In this document: positions 26,877-34,797 of the stretch, piece after piece | How the letters are laid out: each line of letters begins with the position of its first letter | Numbering within the stretch: the first letter of the stretch is position 1 | Origin: Oligoflexus tunisiensis | GTDB taxonomy: Bacteria; Bdellovibrionota_B; Oligoflexia; Oligoflexales; Oligoflexaceae | Direction: 5' to 3' | Length of the DNA stretch: 64,000 nucleotides | Assembly (NCBI RefSeq): GCF_001748245.1 | Contig: NZ_BDFO01000001.1 | Span: forward strand, 4,235,853 to 4,299,852 | Notes under the pieces: model-generated | What the model was told of the DNA's origin: nothing | What the model saw: only the letters and a program-made list of their open reading frames with translations | Databases searched by the model: none | Position numbers and translations under genes: made by a program

Positions 26877-27965
26877 ATGCGTATTGCACAAGTCTCTCCC
26901 CTTGAAGAGTCCGTTCCACCGAAAACCTATGGGGGAACGGAAAGGGTCGTCGCCTATCTCACTGAGGAATTGGTCAGGCAGGGTCACGAGGTGACCCTTT
27001 TTGCTTCCGGCGACTCCTGCTCTTCCGCCCGACTGGTCGCCGCCTGTCCCCAGGCCCTGCGATCGGACGCGACCTGCCAGGACCGGCTGGCCCTGCAGTT
27101 GGTTCAGTTAAAGATGCTCCTGGACCATATGCATGAGTTCGACATCGTTCACTTTCATATCGATTATCTGCACTTTCCGGTCATGACTCAGCTCGACAAG
27201 GCATTTCTTACCACGCTGCATGGCCGGCAGGATGTTCGGGAATTGCAGTCGCTTTATACCGCTTACAACAGAGCCCCGCTTGTTTCCATCTCCCATGCAC
27301 AACGCGCACCCGTGCCGATGGCCAACTGGGTTGGAACTGTCCATCATGGACTGCCACCCCATCTTTTGACCTTCGAGCCACGGCCGGGGCGTTATCTCGC
27401 CTTTCTCGGCCGCATTTCACGGGAAAAGCGGGTGGATCGAGCCATCGAGATCGCCAAGGCCTGCCGTCTGCCGCTCAGGATCGCTGCCAAAGTTGATAAG
27501 AATGACCTCAGGTACTTTGAAGAGGAAGTTAGGCCCCTGCTGGATCATCCTTTGATCGAATTCGTTGGCGAGATCAGCCAGCAGGCACAGAATCACTTCC
27601 TGGGAGGCGCTCTGGCTCTGCTCTTTCCGATCGATTGGCCCGAGCCCTTTGGGCTTGTCATGATCGAAGCGATGGCCTGCGGCACCCCGGTCATAGCCTT
27701 TCGCCAAGGGTCGGTGCCCGAAGTGCTGCGGCACGGCATCAACGGCTACGTCGTCAACTCCATCGCCGAAGGTGTCGCGGCCGTACGGAATATCAGCAGG
27801 ATCTCACGCCACCGCTGCCGTGAGGAATTTCTGAATCGATTCACGGCGGAAAGGATGACCCGGCAATACGTGGCGATCTATGAAAAGCTGATCGCTGAGA
27901 CGGCTCACAAGATGATCATTCCTTTCAACTCGGGCGTCACATCGCAAACCACGCATTTTTTCTAA
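26877..27965 (+). CDS. Family 4 glycosyltransferase
   Basis: The ATG at 26877 follows AAAGGAGGCTGTC, a near-perfect ribosome-binding site, so the shorter form (362 aa) is chosen. The N-terminal Rossmann domain has the GT4 donor-loop pattern (PPKTYGGTERVVAYLTEEL). The C-terminal domain has FLGRISREKRVDRAIEIA and PIDWPEPFGLVMIEAMACG with the E-x7-E motif, then VPEVLRHGINGYVV. This is a GT-B fold retaining transferase that uses a nucleotide-sugar, acting in the cytoplasm. The debranching-type enzyme 13 bases downstream suggests a shared role in alpha-glucan or trehalose-like metabolism, or in glycan assembly. The acceptor is not deducible. Confidence 0.88.
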   Translation: MRIAQVSPLEESVPPKTYGGTERVVAYLTEELVRQGHEVTLFASGDSCSSARLVAACPQALRSDATCQDRLALQLVQLKMLLDHMHEFDIVHFHIDYLHFPVMTQLDKAFLTTLHGRQDVRELQSLYTAYNRAPLVSISHAQRAPVPMANWVGTVHHGLPPHLLTFEPRPGRYLAFLGRISREKRVDRAIEIAKACRLPLRIAAKVDKNDLRYFEEEVRPLLDHPLIEFVGEISQQAQNHFLGGALALLFPIDWPEPFGLVMIEAMACGTPVIAFRQGSVPEVLRHGINGYVVNSIAEGVAAVRNISRISRHRCREEFLNRFTAERMTRQYVAIYEKLIAETAHKMIIPFNSGVTSQTTHFF

Positions 27966-27977
27966 AGGAGAGAGCGC

Positions 27978-30167
27978 ATGGGTCCGGAGCAGGTCAAGAA
28001 CAATATTCTGCAGATCCAGGATGAGGAAGTCGACCCGGTGGCCACCACCTCGCATCTTGAAGAACAGGTGAAAGTTCTTAATCATGCGGACACCTTTGCT
28101 GTCTTCAATATCTTTGGTGACTTCCCTTATACGCCGTCATGTGCTTTCGGGCTCTTCTACCGCGGCTGTCGCTATCTCGCCACCTTTGAGATGTTTATCA
28201 ACAACCAGAAGGCTCTGCTCCTGAACTCGCTCATCAAGGATCGCAACGAGATGCTGACGGTCAACCTCACCAACGACGATATCCGTGCGGATGATGAGAT
28301 CGTCACGCCCAAGGGGGTGATCTTGATCGCTCGATCCAAGTTTCTTTTTGAGGGAATCTGCTACGAAAGGATCACCTTTCAAAATTTTGATCTGGCTCCC
28401 CACGACCTTGTGGTTTCCTTTCGTTATGTCGTCGATTTTCGCGATATTTTCGAGGTCCGCGGAGTCAAGAGGATTCGTCGGGGCCATATGCTCGGCTACA
28501 CGCAGCACAGTCCGCAGTGTATTGGCTTCGGCTACCAGGGGCTCGACCAGGTGCACAGGGAGGCCCGCCTCCACTTTTCCATTCCCTTTTCCTCCGTCAA
28601 CGACTCGATGTGCGAATTCTCGATTCATCTGACTCCAAAATCGGAGCAGGTGCTCACCATCGAGGTCGAACCCAAGGATGAGCAGGGTCGGGTTGAAAAG
28701 TTCAGTTTCGATGATGCGAAACATCGGCTGGTCGATCAACTGAAACGCAACCGTCACCTTATCGCCAGGATCCGCACGGACAACGAGCAGTTCAATCATT
28801 GGGTCGATCGCTCGACCGTGGACTTCGTCTCCCTTCTGACCGTCACGGAGGATGGCCTTTATCCCTTCGCCGGGGTGCCGTGGTACAACACCATCTTTGG
28901 GCGCGATGGATTGATTTCCGCCTTTCTCACGCTCTGGACCGCTCCGGAAATAGCCAAAGGCGTGCTCCAGTTTTTAGCGCGGCATCAGGCGCGGGAGACC
29001 GACCGATTCAAGGATGCGGAACCAGGAAAAATTATTCATGAAATGCGCTCCGGAGAAATGGCGAATCTTAAGGAAATACCCTTCAAGGCATACTATGGAA
29101 CGATCGATGCGACGCCGCTTTTCATATGGCTGGCGGGCGAATACTATCAACGCACGGGAGACCGGGAGACGATTGAAAAGCTCTGGCCGCATGTGGAAGC
29201 GGCCCTGGATTGGCTGGATCACCATGGGGACTGCGATGGTGACGGCTATATCGAGTATCAACGCAAAGGGGAACATGGACTTCACAATCAGGGCTGGAAG
29301 GATTCCCATGATGCGATCAGCCATGCGGACGGGACTCTGGCGGAACCGCCGATTGCCCTTTGCGAAGTGCAAGGCTATGCCTATGCCGCCCGTCTGAAGG
29401 CGGCCCTTCTTGCCGAACTCATGGGGCAGGAGGCGCGGGCCACACAGCTCCGGGAGACCGCACAACGCCTGAAGGAACAGTTCAATCGTGATTTCTGGGA
29501 TGCGGATCTCGGTTCCTACTGCGTGGCCCTGGATGGAAACAAGCGTCCCTGCCGTGTACTGACGTCCAATCCCGGGCACTGCCTTCTGGCCGGTATCGTC
29601 GATGCGGACAAAGCCCCCATCCTGGCCCAATCGCTCCTGGCTCCCCAGCTTTTTTGCGGCTGGGGCATACGGACCCTGTCCAAACACTCGCGGCGTTTCA
29701 ATCCCCTCTCCTATCACAATGGATCGGTCTGGCCGCATGATAACGCGATCGTCGCCATGGGTCTCAGCCGCTATGGTCTGAAGCAGGAGGTTTTGTCCGT
29801 CCTCAATGCCCTTTATGATGCCGCGAATCGTTTCGAAGGCGCGCGCTTGCCCGAACTTTACTGTGGCCTCAGGCGTCAGCCAGGAGAAGGCCCCACACGT
29901 TATCCGGTGGCCTGTTCCCCCCAGGCCTGGTCCGTCGCGGCCCTCTTTGGTCTTCTGCAGGCCGCGCTCGGTCTTGAAATCGATGCCTTGGAGAAAACGT
30001 TAACCCTGAATCAACCCATGCTTCCTGATTATCTGCGGAGATTCAGCCTCAACAGCTTGCGGCTGGGTCAGCAGGTCGTCTGTATTGACTTTCATTCCTA
30101 TCTCAAGGATGTCGGTGTGAATATTCCCCATAAGCCGGAAGGCTGGAAGGTCGTTATTCATAAATGA
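27978..30167 (+). CDS. Amylo-alpha-1,6-glucosidase-type glycogen debranching enzyme
   Basis: This 729-residue protein follows AAAGGAGAGAGCGC. The N-terminal ~280 residues are beta-rich, like the GDE_N_bis domain of bacterial amylo-alpha-1,6-glucosidases (LFYRGCRYLATFEMF, FRYVVDFRDIFEVRGV). The C-terminal alpha/alpha-barrel shows GVPWYNTIFGRDGLISAFL, HGDCDGDGYIEY, HNQGWKDSHDAISHADG (catalytic acids in the loop) and RFNPLSYHNGSVWPHDNAIVA, typical of this glycoside hydrolase group. Members hydrolyse alpha-1,6 branch stubs in glycogen or related oligosaccharides. They are cytoplasmic because no signal is present. The adjacent GT4 gene and ergothioneine genes suggest co-regulation in stress or stationary phase, which is inference. 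Confidence 0.9.
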   Translation: MGPEQVKNNILQIQDEEVDPVATTSHLEEQVKVLNHADTFAVFNIFGDFPYTPSCAFGLFYRGCRYLATFEMFINNQKALLLNSLIKDRNEMLTVNLTNDDIRADDEIVTPKGVILIARSKFLFEGICYERITFQNFDLAPHDLVVSFRYVVDFRDIFEVRGVKRIRRGHMLGYTQHSPQCIGFGYQGLDQVHREARLHFSIPFSSVNDSMCEFSIHLTPKSEQVLTIEVEPKDEQGRVEKFSFDDAKHRLVDQLKRNRHLIARIRTDNEQFNHWVDRSTVDFVSLLTVTEDGLYPFAGVPWYNTIFGRDGLISAFLTLWTAPEIAKGVLQFLARHQARETDRFKDAEPGKIIHEMRSGEMANLKEIPFKAYYGTIDATPLFIWLAGEYYQRTGDRETIEKLWPHVEAALDWLDHHGDCDGDGYIEYQRKGEHGLHNQGWKDSHDAISHADGTLAEPPIALCEVQGYAYAARLKAALLAELMGQEARATQLRETAQRLKEQFNRDFWDADLGSYCVALDGNKRPCRVLTSNPGHCLLAGIVDADKAPILAQSLLAPQLFCGWGIRTLSKHSRRFNPLSYHNGSVWPHDNAIVAMGLSRYGLKQEVLSVLNALYDAANRFEGARLPELYCGLRRQPGEGPTRYPVACSPQAWSVAALFGLLQAALGLEIDALEKTLTLNQPMLPDYLRRFSLNSLRLGQQVVCIDFHSYLKDVGVNIPHKPEGWKVVIHK

Positions 30168-30197
30168 GCTCAGCCCCTCTCCTTCGCACATTTCTTG

Positions 30198-30221
30198 CAG
30201 CATTCCTGTGCAAAAATGCTG
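30198..30221 (+). other. Hairpin in the gap before the BON gene
   Basis: CAGCATT and AATGCTG form a 7-base stem around a 10-base loop. It is followed by ACGTTTCATTTT, which is T-rich but not a clean U-tract. It lies 31 bases after the debranching-enzyme stop and 29 bases before the BON gene start. It could attenuate transcription between the two genes or mark an mRNA processing site. Confidence 0.35.
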
Positions 30222-30249
30222 ACGTTTCATTTTAAGGAGGAGGGACAGC

Positions 30250-30825
30250 ATGGATCGCGGATTCTTCAATAGGGAAGATGGTCGTTTCTTCAAACCAGGC
30301 GACTATGAATCACGGGGAGCCGACCCCTGGCGGCATCAGGATCGGCCCATCTGGCCACGGCCGTCGCAGGATTGGAACAGAGAGGGAAGTCATCGCTGGA
30401 ACACCGGCGGAGGCTTCGATGATACTCGGGATATCACAAGCAACTGGACGGCCAGCGGCTGGGGCACCGCCGGGCGCACCAATTTCATCCGAAATGACCG
30501 TCAGCAGGAGTCCGACTCATACTCCGGCCGCTACTATGGACGCGGACCCAAGGGTTATCAGCGTTCTGATGAACGTATCCGGGAGGAAATATGCGACGTA
30601 CTCACCCGCGATCCCCACGTGGATGCCTCTGAAGTCGAGATTGAAGTGAAAAATGGTGAAGTGACCCTGACCGGTTCGGTGTCCGATCGCAGGCAAAAAC
30701 GTGCTGCGGAGGATGCCATGGACGGGATAGCCGGCATCAAGGACGTCCATAACAGGATTCGCGTGCAACCAGCCCAGGGTGAACAGCCCCAGGATTGGAT
30801 GGAAGGCCGCTCTTTGCATGCCTGA
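30250..30825 (+). CDS. BON-domain protein with a Tyr/Arg/Trp-rich N-terminus
   Basis: This 191-residue protein starts after AAGGAGGAGGGACAGC. Residues 1-110 are low-complexity and rich in Arg, Asp, Trp and Gly (YSGRYYGRGPKGYQRSDER marks the junction). This matches the SWFGD/BON proteins found near stress genes. Residues 112-175 are one BON domain: IREEICDVLTRDPHVDASEV, KNGEVTLTGSVSDRRQKRAA and GIKDVHNRIRVQ. BON domains bind phospholipid or other hydrophobic surfaces in periplasmic and outer-membrane proteins. There is no recognisable signal peptide, so this copy may be cytoplasmic. A second BON protein is at 60036-60593. Confidence 0.8.
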   Translation: MDRGFFNREDGRFFKPGDYESRGADPWRHQDRPIWPRPSQDWNREGSHRWNTGGGFDDTRDITSNWTASGWGTAGRTNFIRNDRQQESDSYSGRYYGRGPKGYQRSDERIREEICDVLTRDPHVDASEVEIEVKNGEVTLTGSVSDRRQKRAAEDAMDGIAGIKDVHNRIRVQPAQGEQPQDWMEGRSLHA

Positions 30826-30881
30826 GCGTCCCGGAGTGAACGGAAGGGAAAAACCTGACAACATTTTGAAAGGAATGACTT

Positions 30882-31466
30882 ATGAAAGCGACATACAAAT
30901 TCCTCGTCGTCGGTCTTCTGGCCAGCTGGCCTGTGGCAGCCTCAGCGGCCGGTGACAACAAAGGAACCACAGCAGCCAATACCAGTGCCGAAGCGCAACT
31001 GGAAAGGATGGAAAAGGAAACGACCACAGTGACCTTTGCGAAGGGCTCAGCTAAGCTGTCGGAAGCGGAGCAGAACAAGATCAAGGCACTCATTCCCGGT
31101 TACGCTGGCGATAAGAACATCGATGAGGTTATCGTCGCCGCCTGGAGTGATCAGGCCTATCCCGCCAAAGCCGATCAGAAGCTGCCCGAAGCGGAACGGG
31201 ATCTTGCTGAAGAAAGAGCCGATGTCATCGAAGACCTGCTGGATAAGAATGGTGTGGATGATGTCGACACCTACAGCATGGCTGAAAAACCAAACTGGAT
31301 CTCCAGGGTCTTTCAAACGAATCAGGCTCAAATCAAAGGTCAGGCCCGCGATAAAGGAATGGATAACCTGAATGAGGAGCGCATCTCCAAGATTCTGACG
31401 TCCAAAGGCGGGCCATCGAAAGCGGTGATCATCGTGAAACGCGAGACCAACCAGCGGACTATGTGA
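30882..31466 (+). CDS. Exported OmpA-like periplasmic protein
   Basis: This 194-residue protein follows GAAAGGAATGACTT. Residues 1-22 are a signal peptide (VVGLLASWPVAASAAG). The mature protein has TTVTFAKGSAKLSEAEQNKIKAL, VIVAAWSDQAYPA and AERDLAEERADVIEDLL, in the order of an OmpA C-terminal domain (start strand, SD loop, LAxxRAxxV helix). The peptidoglycan-binding Asp/Arg pattern is only partly conserved. The LSEAEQNKIKALI stretch is strong. It probably associates with peptidoglycan or the outer membrane. The C-terminal part (GKLTSKGGPSKAVIIVKR-like tail) also resembles this family. It follows the BON gene by 56 bases, and the pair may form an envelope-stress unit. Confidence 0.6.
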   Translation: MKATYKFLVVGLLASWPVAASAAGDNKGTTAANTSAEAQLERMEKETTTVTFAKGSAKLSEAEQNKIKALIPGYAGDKNIDEVIVAAWSDQAYPAKADQKLPEAERDLAEERADVIEDLLDKNGVDDVDTYSMAEKPNWISRVFQTNQAQIKGQARDKGMDNLNEERISKILTSKGGPSKAVIIVKRETNQRTM

Positions 31467-31483
31467 ACGCATAGTGCAGATGC

Positions 31484-31579
31484 CGAGGCTGCCTCTGCAA
31501 ACGCCTGGTGCACATGACGAGGCTGCTTCTGCAAACGCCTGGTTCCGATAACGAGGCCTGCTGAGGACCGCGGGCCTCG
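31484..31579. repeat. 34-base tandem repeat, about 2.3 copies, plus hairpin
   Basis: CGAGGCTGCCTCTGCAAACG with CCTGGT at its end occurs at 31484-31509 and again at 31518-31543 with one C-to-T change, exactly 34 bases apart. A third start, CGAGGC, is at 31552, again 34 bases on, but then diverges. The third copy forms CGAGGCC...GGCCTCG (31552-31558 with 31573-31579), a perfect 7-base stem. It lies between convergent genes (stop at 31466 and end at 31594). It may act as a bidirectional transcription terminator region. No coding frame is supported. Confidence 0.55.
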
Positions 31580-31593
31580 GGAGCCTGCCTGGT

Positions 31594-32700
31594 TCAGGCC
31601 ACGATGTAAGGTTCCGCGGCGTGCCTTTTCAGAATCAGGCCGTTACCATGAGCCTCCGGATCCACGCGGAGAACTCCGTGCTGGACCGTGGGCAGGCCAT
31701 CAAAGAGCATGGCTTCGATGCGAACGTGATCGTGAAAATATTCGAGGTGAACCAGTTTCTGGGCAGCCGCGCAGACCGCAGCATGCATGGCCGGTGCTGT
31801 ATGCGCAGAAAGTGGGATATCAGCCCCCTGGCATAAGGCATCCACCAAAAGAAAACCGCTGATCCCAAGGCAGCGCGTGACGTCGGCCTGCATCACATCA
31901 ATGCAGTTCGCCTCCAGCATGGCCTGGAAGGTATCAGGCGTGCTGTTGTATTCCCCCGCGGCGATATCAAGTCCAGGTCCAGCATGCTCGCGCACATGGC
32001 GCAAACCTTTCAGGTTGTCGCTCGAAACAGGTTCCTCAAACCAACTGACCCGATGAGGTTCACACAGATCCCGACAGATCGCCAGGGCCTCGCCTGGCGT
32101 GCAGGCGCCATTGGCGTCGATGAACAGTTTCACGTCGGATCCGATGGCCTCCCGCGCGCGGCGGACGCGCTCCGCATCCTGATCCGGGGATGCGCCGATC
32201 TTCATCTTCACGGCACGAAATCCCTCGGCCGCCCAACTGCCGAGCTGCTCCTCAAGTCTGGCAAGCGAATAGGAACAGAACCCTCCGCTGCCATAGAGGG
32301 GTATATCCTCCCGAACCTTGCCAAGCAGGCGGCTGAGTGGAACCTGCAAAAGCCTGGCTTTCAAATCCCAAAGCGCATTATCCACAGCGGATAGGGCCAT
32401 GCCTCCCAGGCCATGGTTGCCGTAGTTTCGGACCCGACGTCGCATCTCGATCCAAAGGGCGGGAATATCGAAGGGCGAACGTTCTTTCACAGTATCAAAA
32501 AGAACGGTCCTGATGAGCGAGGCCGCCGCCTGATGCGCATAGGTGTAACCCAGTCCCCAGATATCCGCAGCCTTCAGCTCCACCAGCACCATCGTCGTCG
32601 CGGACCAGGTGAGGGTGCCATCGGATTCCTCTTGATCCGTTGGAATTTGCCAGGCCGTCACCCTGCATTCTGTAATCCGTGGTTCCGTCTTCGCATTCAT
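31594..32700 (-). CDS. Mandelate racemase/muconate lactonizing-type enolase-superfamily enzyme
   Basis: This is 368 residues from the ATG at 32700, with GAGAGGA upstream. The much longer open frame to 33486 is antisense to the neighbouring permease. The protein has the enolase-superfamily N-terminal capping domain and a TIM barrel. FRAVKMKIG (KxK base), LFIDANGA (metal Asp), SWFEEPVSSDN (metal Glu), IAAGEYNS (third metal Glu) and MQADVTRCLG are visible in order, and DIPLSAHTAPAMH may supply the second acid-base His. These enzymes abstract an alpha-proton from carboxylate sugars or acids. The substrate is not deducible, though sugar-acid dehydratase-like roles are common. It is divergent from the AI-2E-family permease across 135 bases. 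Confidence 0.87.
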   Translation of the reverse strand: MNAKTEPRITECRVTAWQIPTDQEESDGTLTWSATTMVLVELKAADIWGLGYTYAHQAAASLIRTVLFDTVKERSPFDIPALWIEMRRRVRNYGNHGLGGMALSAVDNALWDLKARLLQVPLSRLLGKVREDIPLYGSGGFCSYSLARLEEQLGSWAAEGFRAVKMKIGASPDQDAERVRRAREAIGSDVKLFIDANGACTPGEALAICRDLCEPHRVSWFEEPVSSDNLKGLRHVREHAGPGLDIAAGEYNSTPDTFQAMLEANCIDVMQADVTRCLGISGFLLVDALCQGADIPLSAHTAPAMHAAVCAAAQKLVHLEYFHDHVRIEAMLFDGLPTVQHGVLRVDPEAHGNGLILKRHAAEPYIVA

Positions 32701-32835
32701 ACCAATCCTCTCCATGGTCGTTGCCACCCACGAGGAAACTTGCATGCTTCTTGCAGCGCATGGCTCGGGGCCTGCGGCTGCCATGTCGCCGATTCTCAAA
32801 CGATACAACACATTTTGCAAGAGGATGTACCTCCC

Positions 32836-33918
32836 GTGGCGGAACAGAATGCAGCAGACAGCGAAAACAGAGTGGACTTCTGGTCGGATCGCCATCACAT
32901 CGGCTCCATACTCCTGGCGGCGATAACGCTCCTTATCTTCTATGGCTTTGCCCTGGTCATTCAACCGTTCGCCAAGGCGCTGGTATGGTCCCTGGCGTTG
33001 GCCATCTCCGTCTTTCCCTTGCATCGCTGGATGGAAACACACTGGAAAAATCCCAACGTGGCGGCGGCGCTGACGACTGTGATCATCGGCTTTGCGATCC
33101 TGGCGCCACTTACCTTTGTCACCATTGAGATCGGCAATCAGGCCAGCGGCGTCATGGAAAAGCTGCAGAGTCCTGAACTGCAGCAAAGCGTGGACAGGTT
33201 TCTCCAAAGCCATCCCTCCCTCTCCCTCCTGCGTACGGAATTCAACCTGAAAGGCGACATCAAAAGCCTCACAACCGATATGGCCTCCCGTGTGCCCGTG
33301 CTGGCGACCGGCACCATCTGGAAATTGACCGAAGCGGCTATCGTTCTCCTGATCATCTTTTTCCTGATGCGGGACCGCGTGGCGTTTCTGGTTACGACGC
33401 GGCGCTTTATGCCGCTGACCGAAAAGGAATGCGATCGCGTGTTCCGTCAGGTGCAGGATACAGTCCGTGCCACAGTCTATGGACATCTTTTTATGGCGTT
33501 GATTCAGGGTACGCTCGGTGGCCTTGTATTCTGGGCGATCGGTCTGCCCGCCCCTCTGTTATGGGGCGCGGTGATGACGATTCTTGCCGTGCTCCCCATC
33601 CTGGGTGCCGCCATCGTCTGGATTCCCGCAGCGGCTCTCCTTGTCTTTCAAGGCTCCTGGGGCAAGGCCCTGATCCTGGTCTTCTTTGGTTCCGTTGTGA
33701 TCGGTTTGATTGACAACCTTTTGTATCCTTATTTGGTTGGCAAGCGCATCCGCGAGCATACCCTGCTCGTATTCCTTTCCATCGTCGGCGGGATTATGTT
33801 TCTCGGGGCCGCCGGCATCGTTGCGGGTCCCCTGCTCCTGGCGCTGACGGATGTATTCCTCAGCATCTGGAAAAATCGCACCGTGCCGCGGCACTGGGAT
33901 ACCAACGGGACGACTTGA
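32836..33918 (+). CDS. AI-2E-family transporter (TqsA/PerM-like permease)
   Basis: The start is uncertain. The GTG at 32836 is chosen (360 aa); AAGAGG is upstream at slightly long spacing, and a TTG at 32815 is possible. No ATG lies before the first helix. The protein has about eight hydrophobic segments, including ILLAAITLLIFYGFALVIQP, NVAAALTTVIIGFAILAP and VLPILGAAIVWIPAAALLVF. The PF01594 signature region is visible in GVVFWAIGLPAPLLWG-like GLVFWAIGLPAPLLWGAVM and YPYLVGKRIREHTLLVFLSIVGG. The family comprises inner-membrane permeases, including exporters of autoinducer-2 and other small molecules. The substrate is unknown. It could belong with the divergent enolase-superfamily enzyme as an uptake or efflux partner, which is only inference. 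Confidence 0.8.
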   Translation: MAEQNAADSENRVDFWSDRHHIGSILLAAITLLIFYGFALVIQPFAKALVWSLALAISVFPLHRWMETHWKNPNVAAALTTVIIGFAILAPLTFVTIEIGNQASGVMEKLQSPELQQSVDRFLQSHPSLSLLRTEFNLKGDIKSLTTDMASRVPVLATGTIWKLTEAAIVLLIIFFLMRDRVAFLVTTRRFMPLTEKECDRVFRQVQDTVRATVYGHLFMALIQGTLGGLVFWAIGLPAPLLWGAVMTILAVLPILGAAIVWIPAAALLVFQGSWGKALILVFFGSVVIGLIDNLLYPYLVGKRIREHTLLVFLSIVGGIMFLGAAGIVAGPLLLALTDVFLSIWKNRTVPRHWDTNGTT

Positions 33919-34017
33919 GCGAGCCTGCCGGAATCGCGATCTCACGGCCCCGGGTTGGAACCATGAGATCCGATGTCGCGTCAGATGCCTGTGTGGTTAC
34001 TGCGGTTCGATCCAATA

Positions 34018-34584
34018 TCAGTTGAAAAATGCGTGCCACGAATACCACTGGCCACCACGAGCAATCTGGAGTGGCACATACAGAGGATGGCCATAAGACT
34101 GACGCTGCCACTCCAGATATCGCATCATGCTTTCCACCTGAGCTGGCGTGGTCATTCTCCGCTGACCCAGCGAATGGATGATGTCTCCATTATGCAGGCC
34201 GAGGCGGGCCAGGGTTCCGTATCCATGGGTGATCCGATAAATATAGACGTTGGGCATGCTCTCATGCATCAGAACGCCGAGCTGCACACCAAATTCAGGA
34301 TAGTGATAGACCTTCTGCTCAGGGGTCTGTTGTCCCGGCGTCTGCTGACCCGGAGCCTGCTGACCCGGAGCCTGCTGGCCGGGCGCCTGCTGTCCCGGTG
34401 CCTGCTGACCCGGAGCCTGCTGCTCCGGCCCCTTCTCTGGAGTCTGCTGGCCCGGTGACTGTTGTCCCGGTGATTGCTGTCCGGGTGATTGTTGCCCTGG
34501 TTTTTGTTCCTGAGCACCGGCCAGCGCAACACTGCTGATCAGGAGACTGAACATGGACCAGGAAATTAATTTCTTCTTCAGCAT
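34018..34584 (-). CDS. Exported PDZ-domain protein with a PGQQ repeat
   Basis: The ATG at 34584 has AAAGGGAG upstream and begins a 188-residue exported protein. The signal peptide is about residues 1-24 (MFSLLISSVALAGA). Residues 28-91 are a Pro-Gly-Gln-Gln repeat with period 5. The C-terminal half (about 95-188) has FGVQLGVLMHESMPNVYIY, then the LGLHNGDIIHSLGQ segment typical of the PDZ ligand-binding loop region. PDZ domains recognise protein C-termini and the repeat is a flexible linker. Together they suggest a periplasmic or outer-membrane adaptor. It has no protease domain. A candidate partner is not visible nearby. Confidence 0.65.
   Translation of the reverse strand: MLKKKLISWSMFSLLISSVALAGAQEQKPGQQSPGQQSPGQQSPGQQTPEKGPEQQAPGQQAPGQQAPGQQAPGQQAPGQQTPGQQTPEQKVYHYPEFGVQLGVLMHESMPNVYIYRITHGYGTLARLGLHNGDIIHSLGQRRMTTPAQVESMMRYLEWQRQSYGHPLYVPLQIARGGQWYSWHAFFN
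34312..34503 (-). repeat. 15-base tandem repeat encoding PGQQx
   Basis: Within the PDZ-protein gene the codons for PGQQ followed by S, A or T repeat about twelve times, with one interruption (PEKGPEQQ). The DNA repeats with period 15, with point differences among units. Such repeats expand and contract by slippage and make a flexible Pro/Gln linker. Confidence 0.8.
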
Positions 34585-34797
34585 GGAAATCTCCCTTTGA
34601 AAAAAAAGCATTCCTCACGCGACATGTGAAATGCCCGTTTTGATTTGGAACATGATTTTGTGATGAGATTAGCGTCGCGAAAGATTCAGCAACTCACGGC
34701 CTCCTTTTCAATTGAGGCAGCACCAGTATCTGTGATCTTAAGTCTCATTATCGCCGCGCGAGAGTTTATTCAAGATAAATGTGAAAATATTATCGTC

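Noticed and set aside
31484..31579. CRISPR array
   Set aside because: Two near-identical units with a 34-base period have almost no spacer, since the 8 bases between them are too short for a spacer. No cas genes are nearby.
32701..33486. N-terminal extension of the enolase-superfamily gene to 33486
   Set aside because: It is antisense to the AI-2E permease. The GAGAGGA ribosome-binding site and family start are at 32700.
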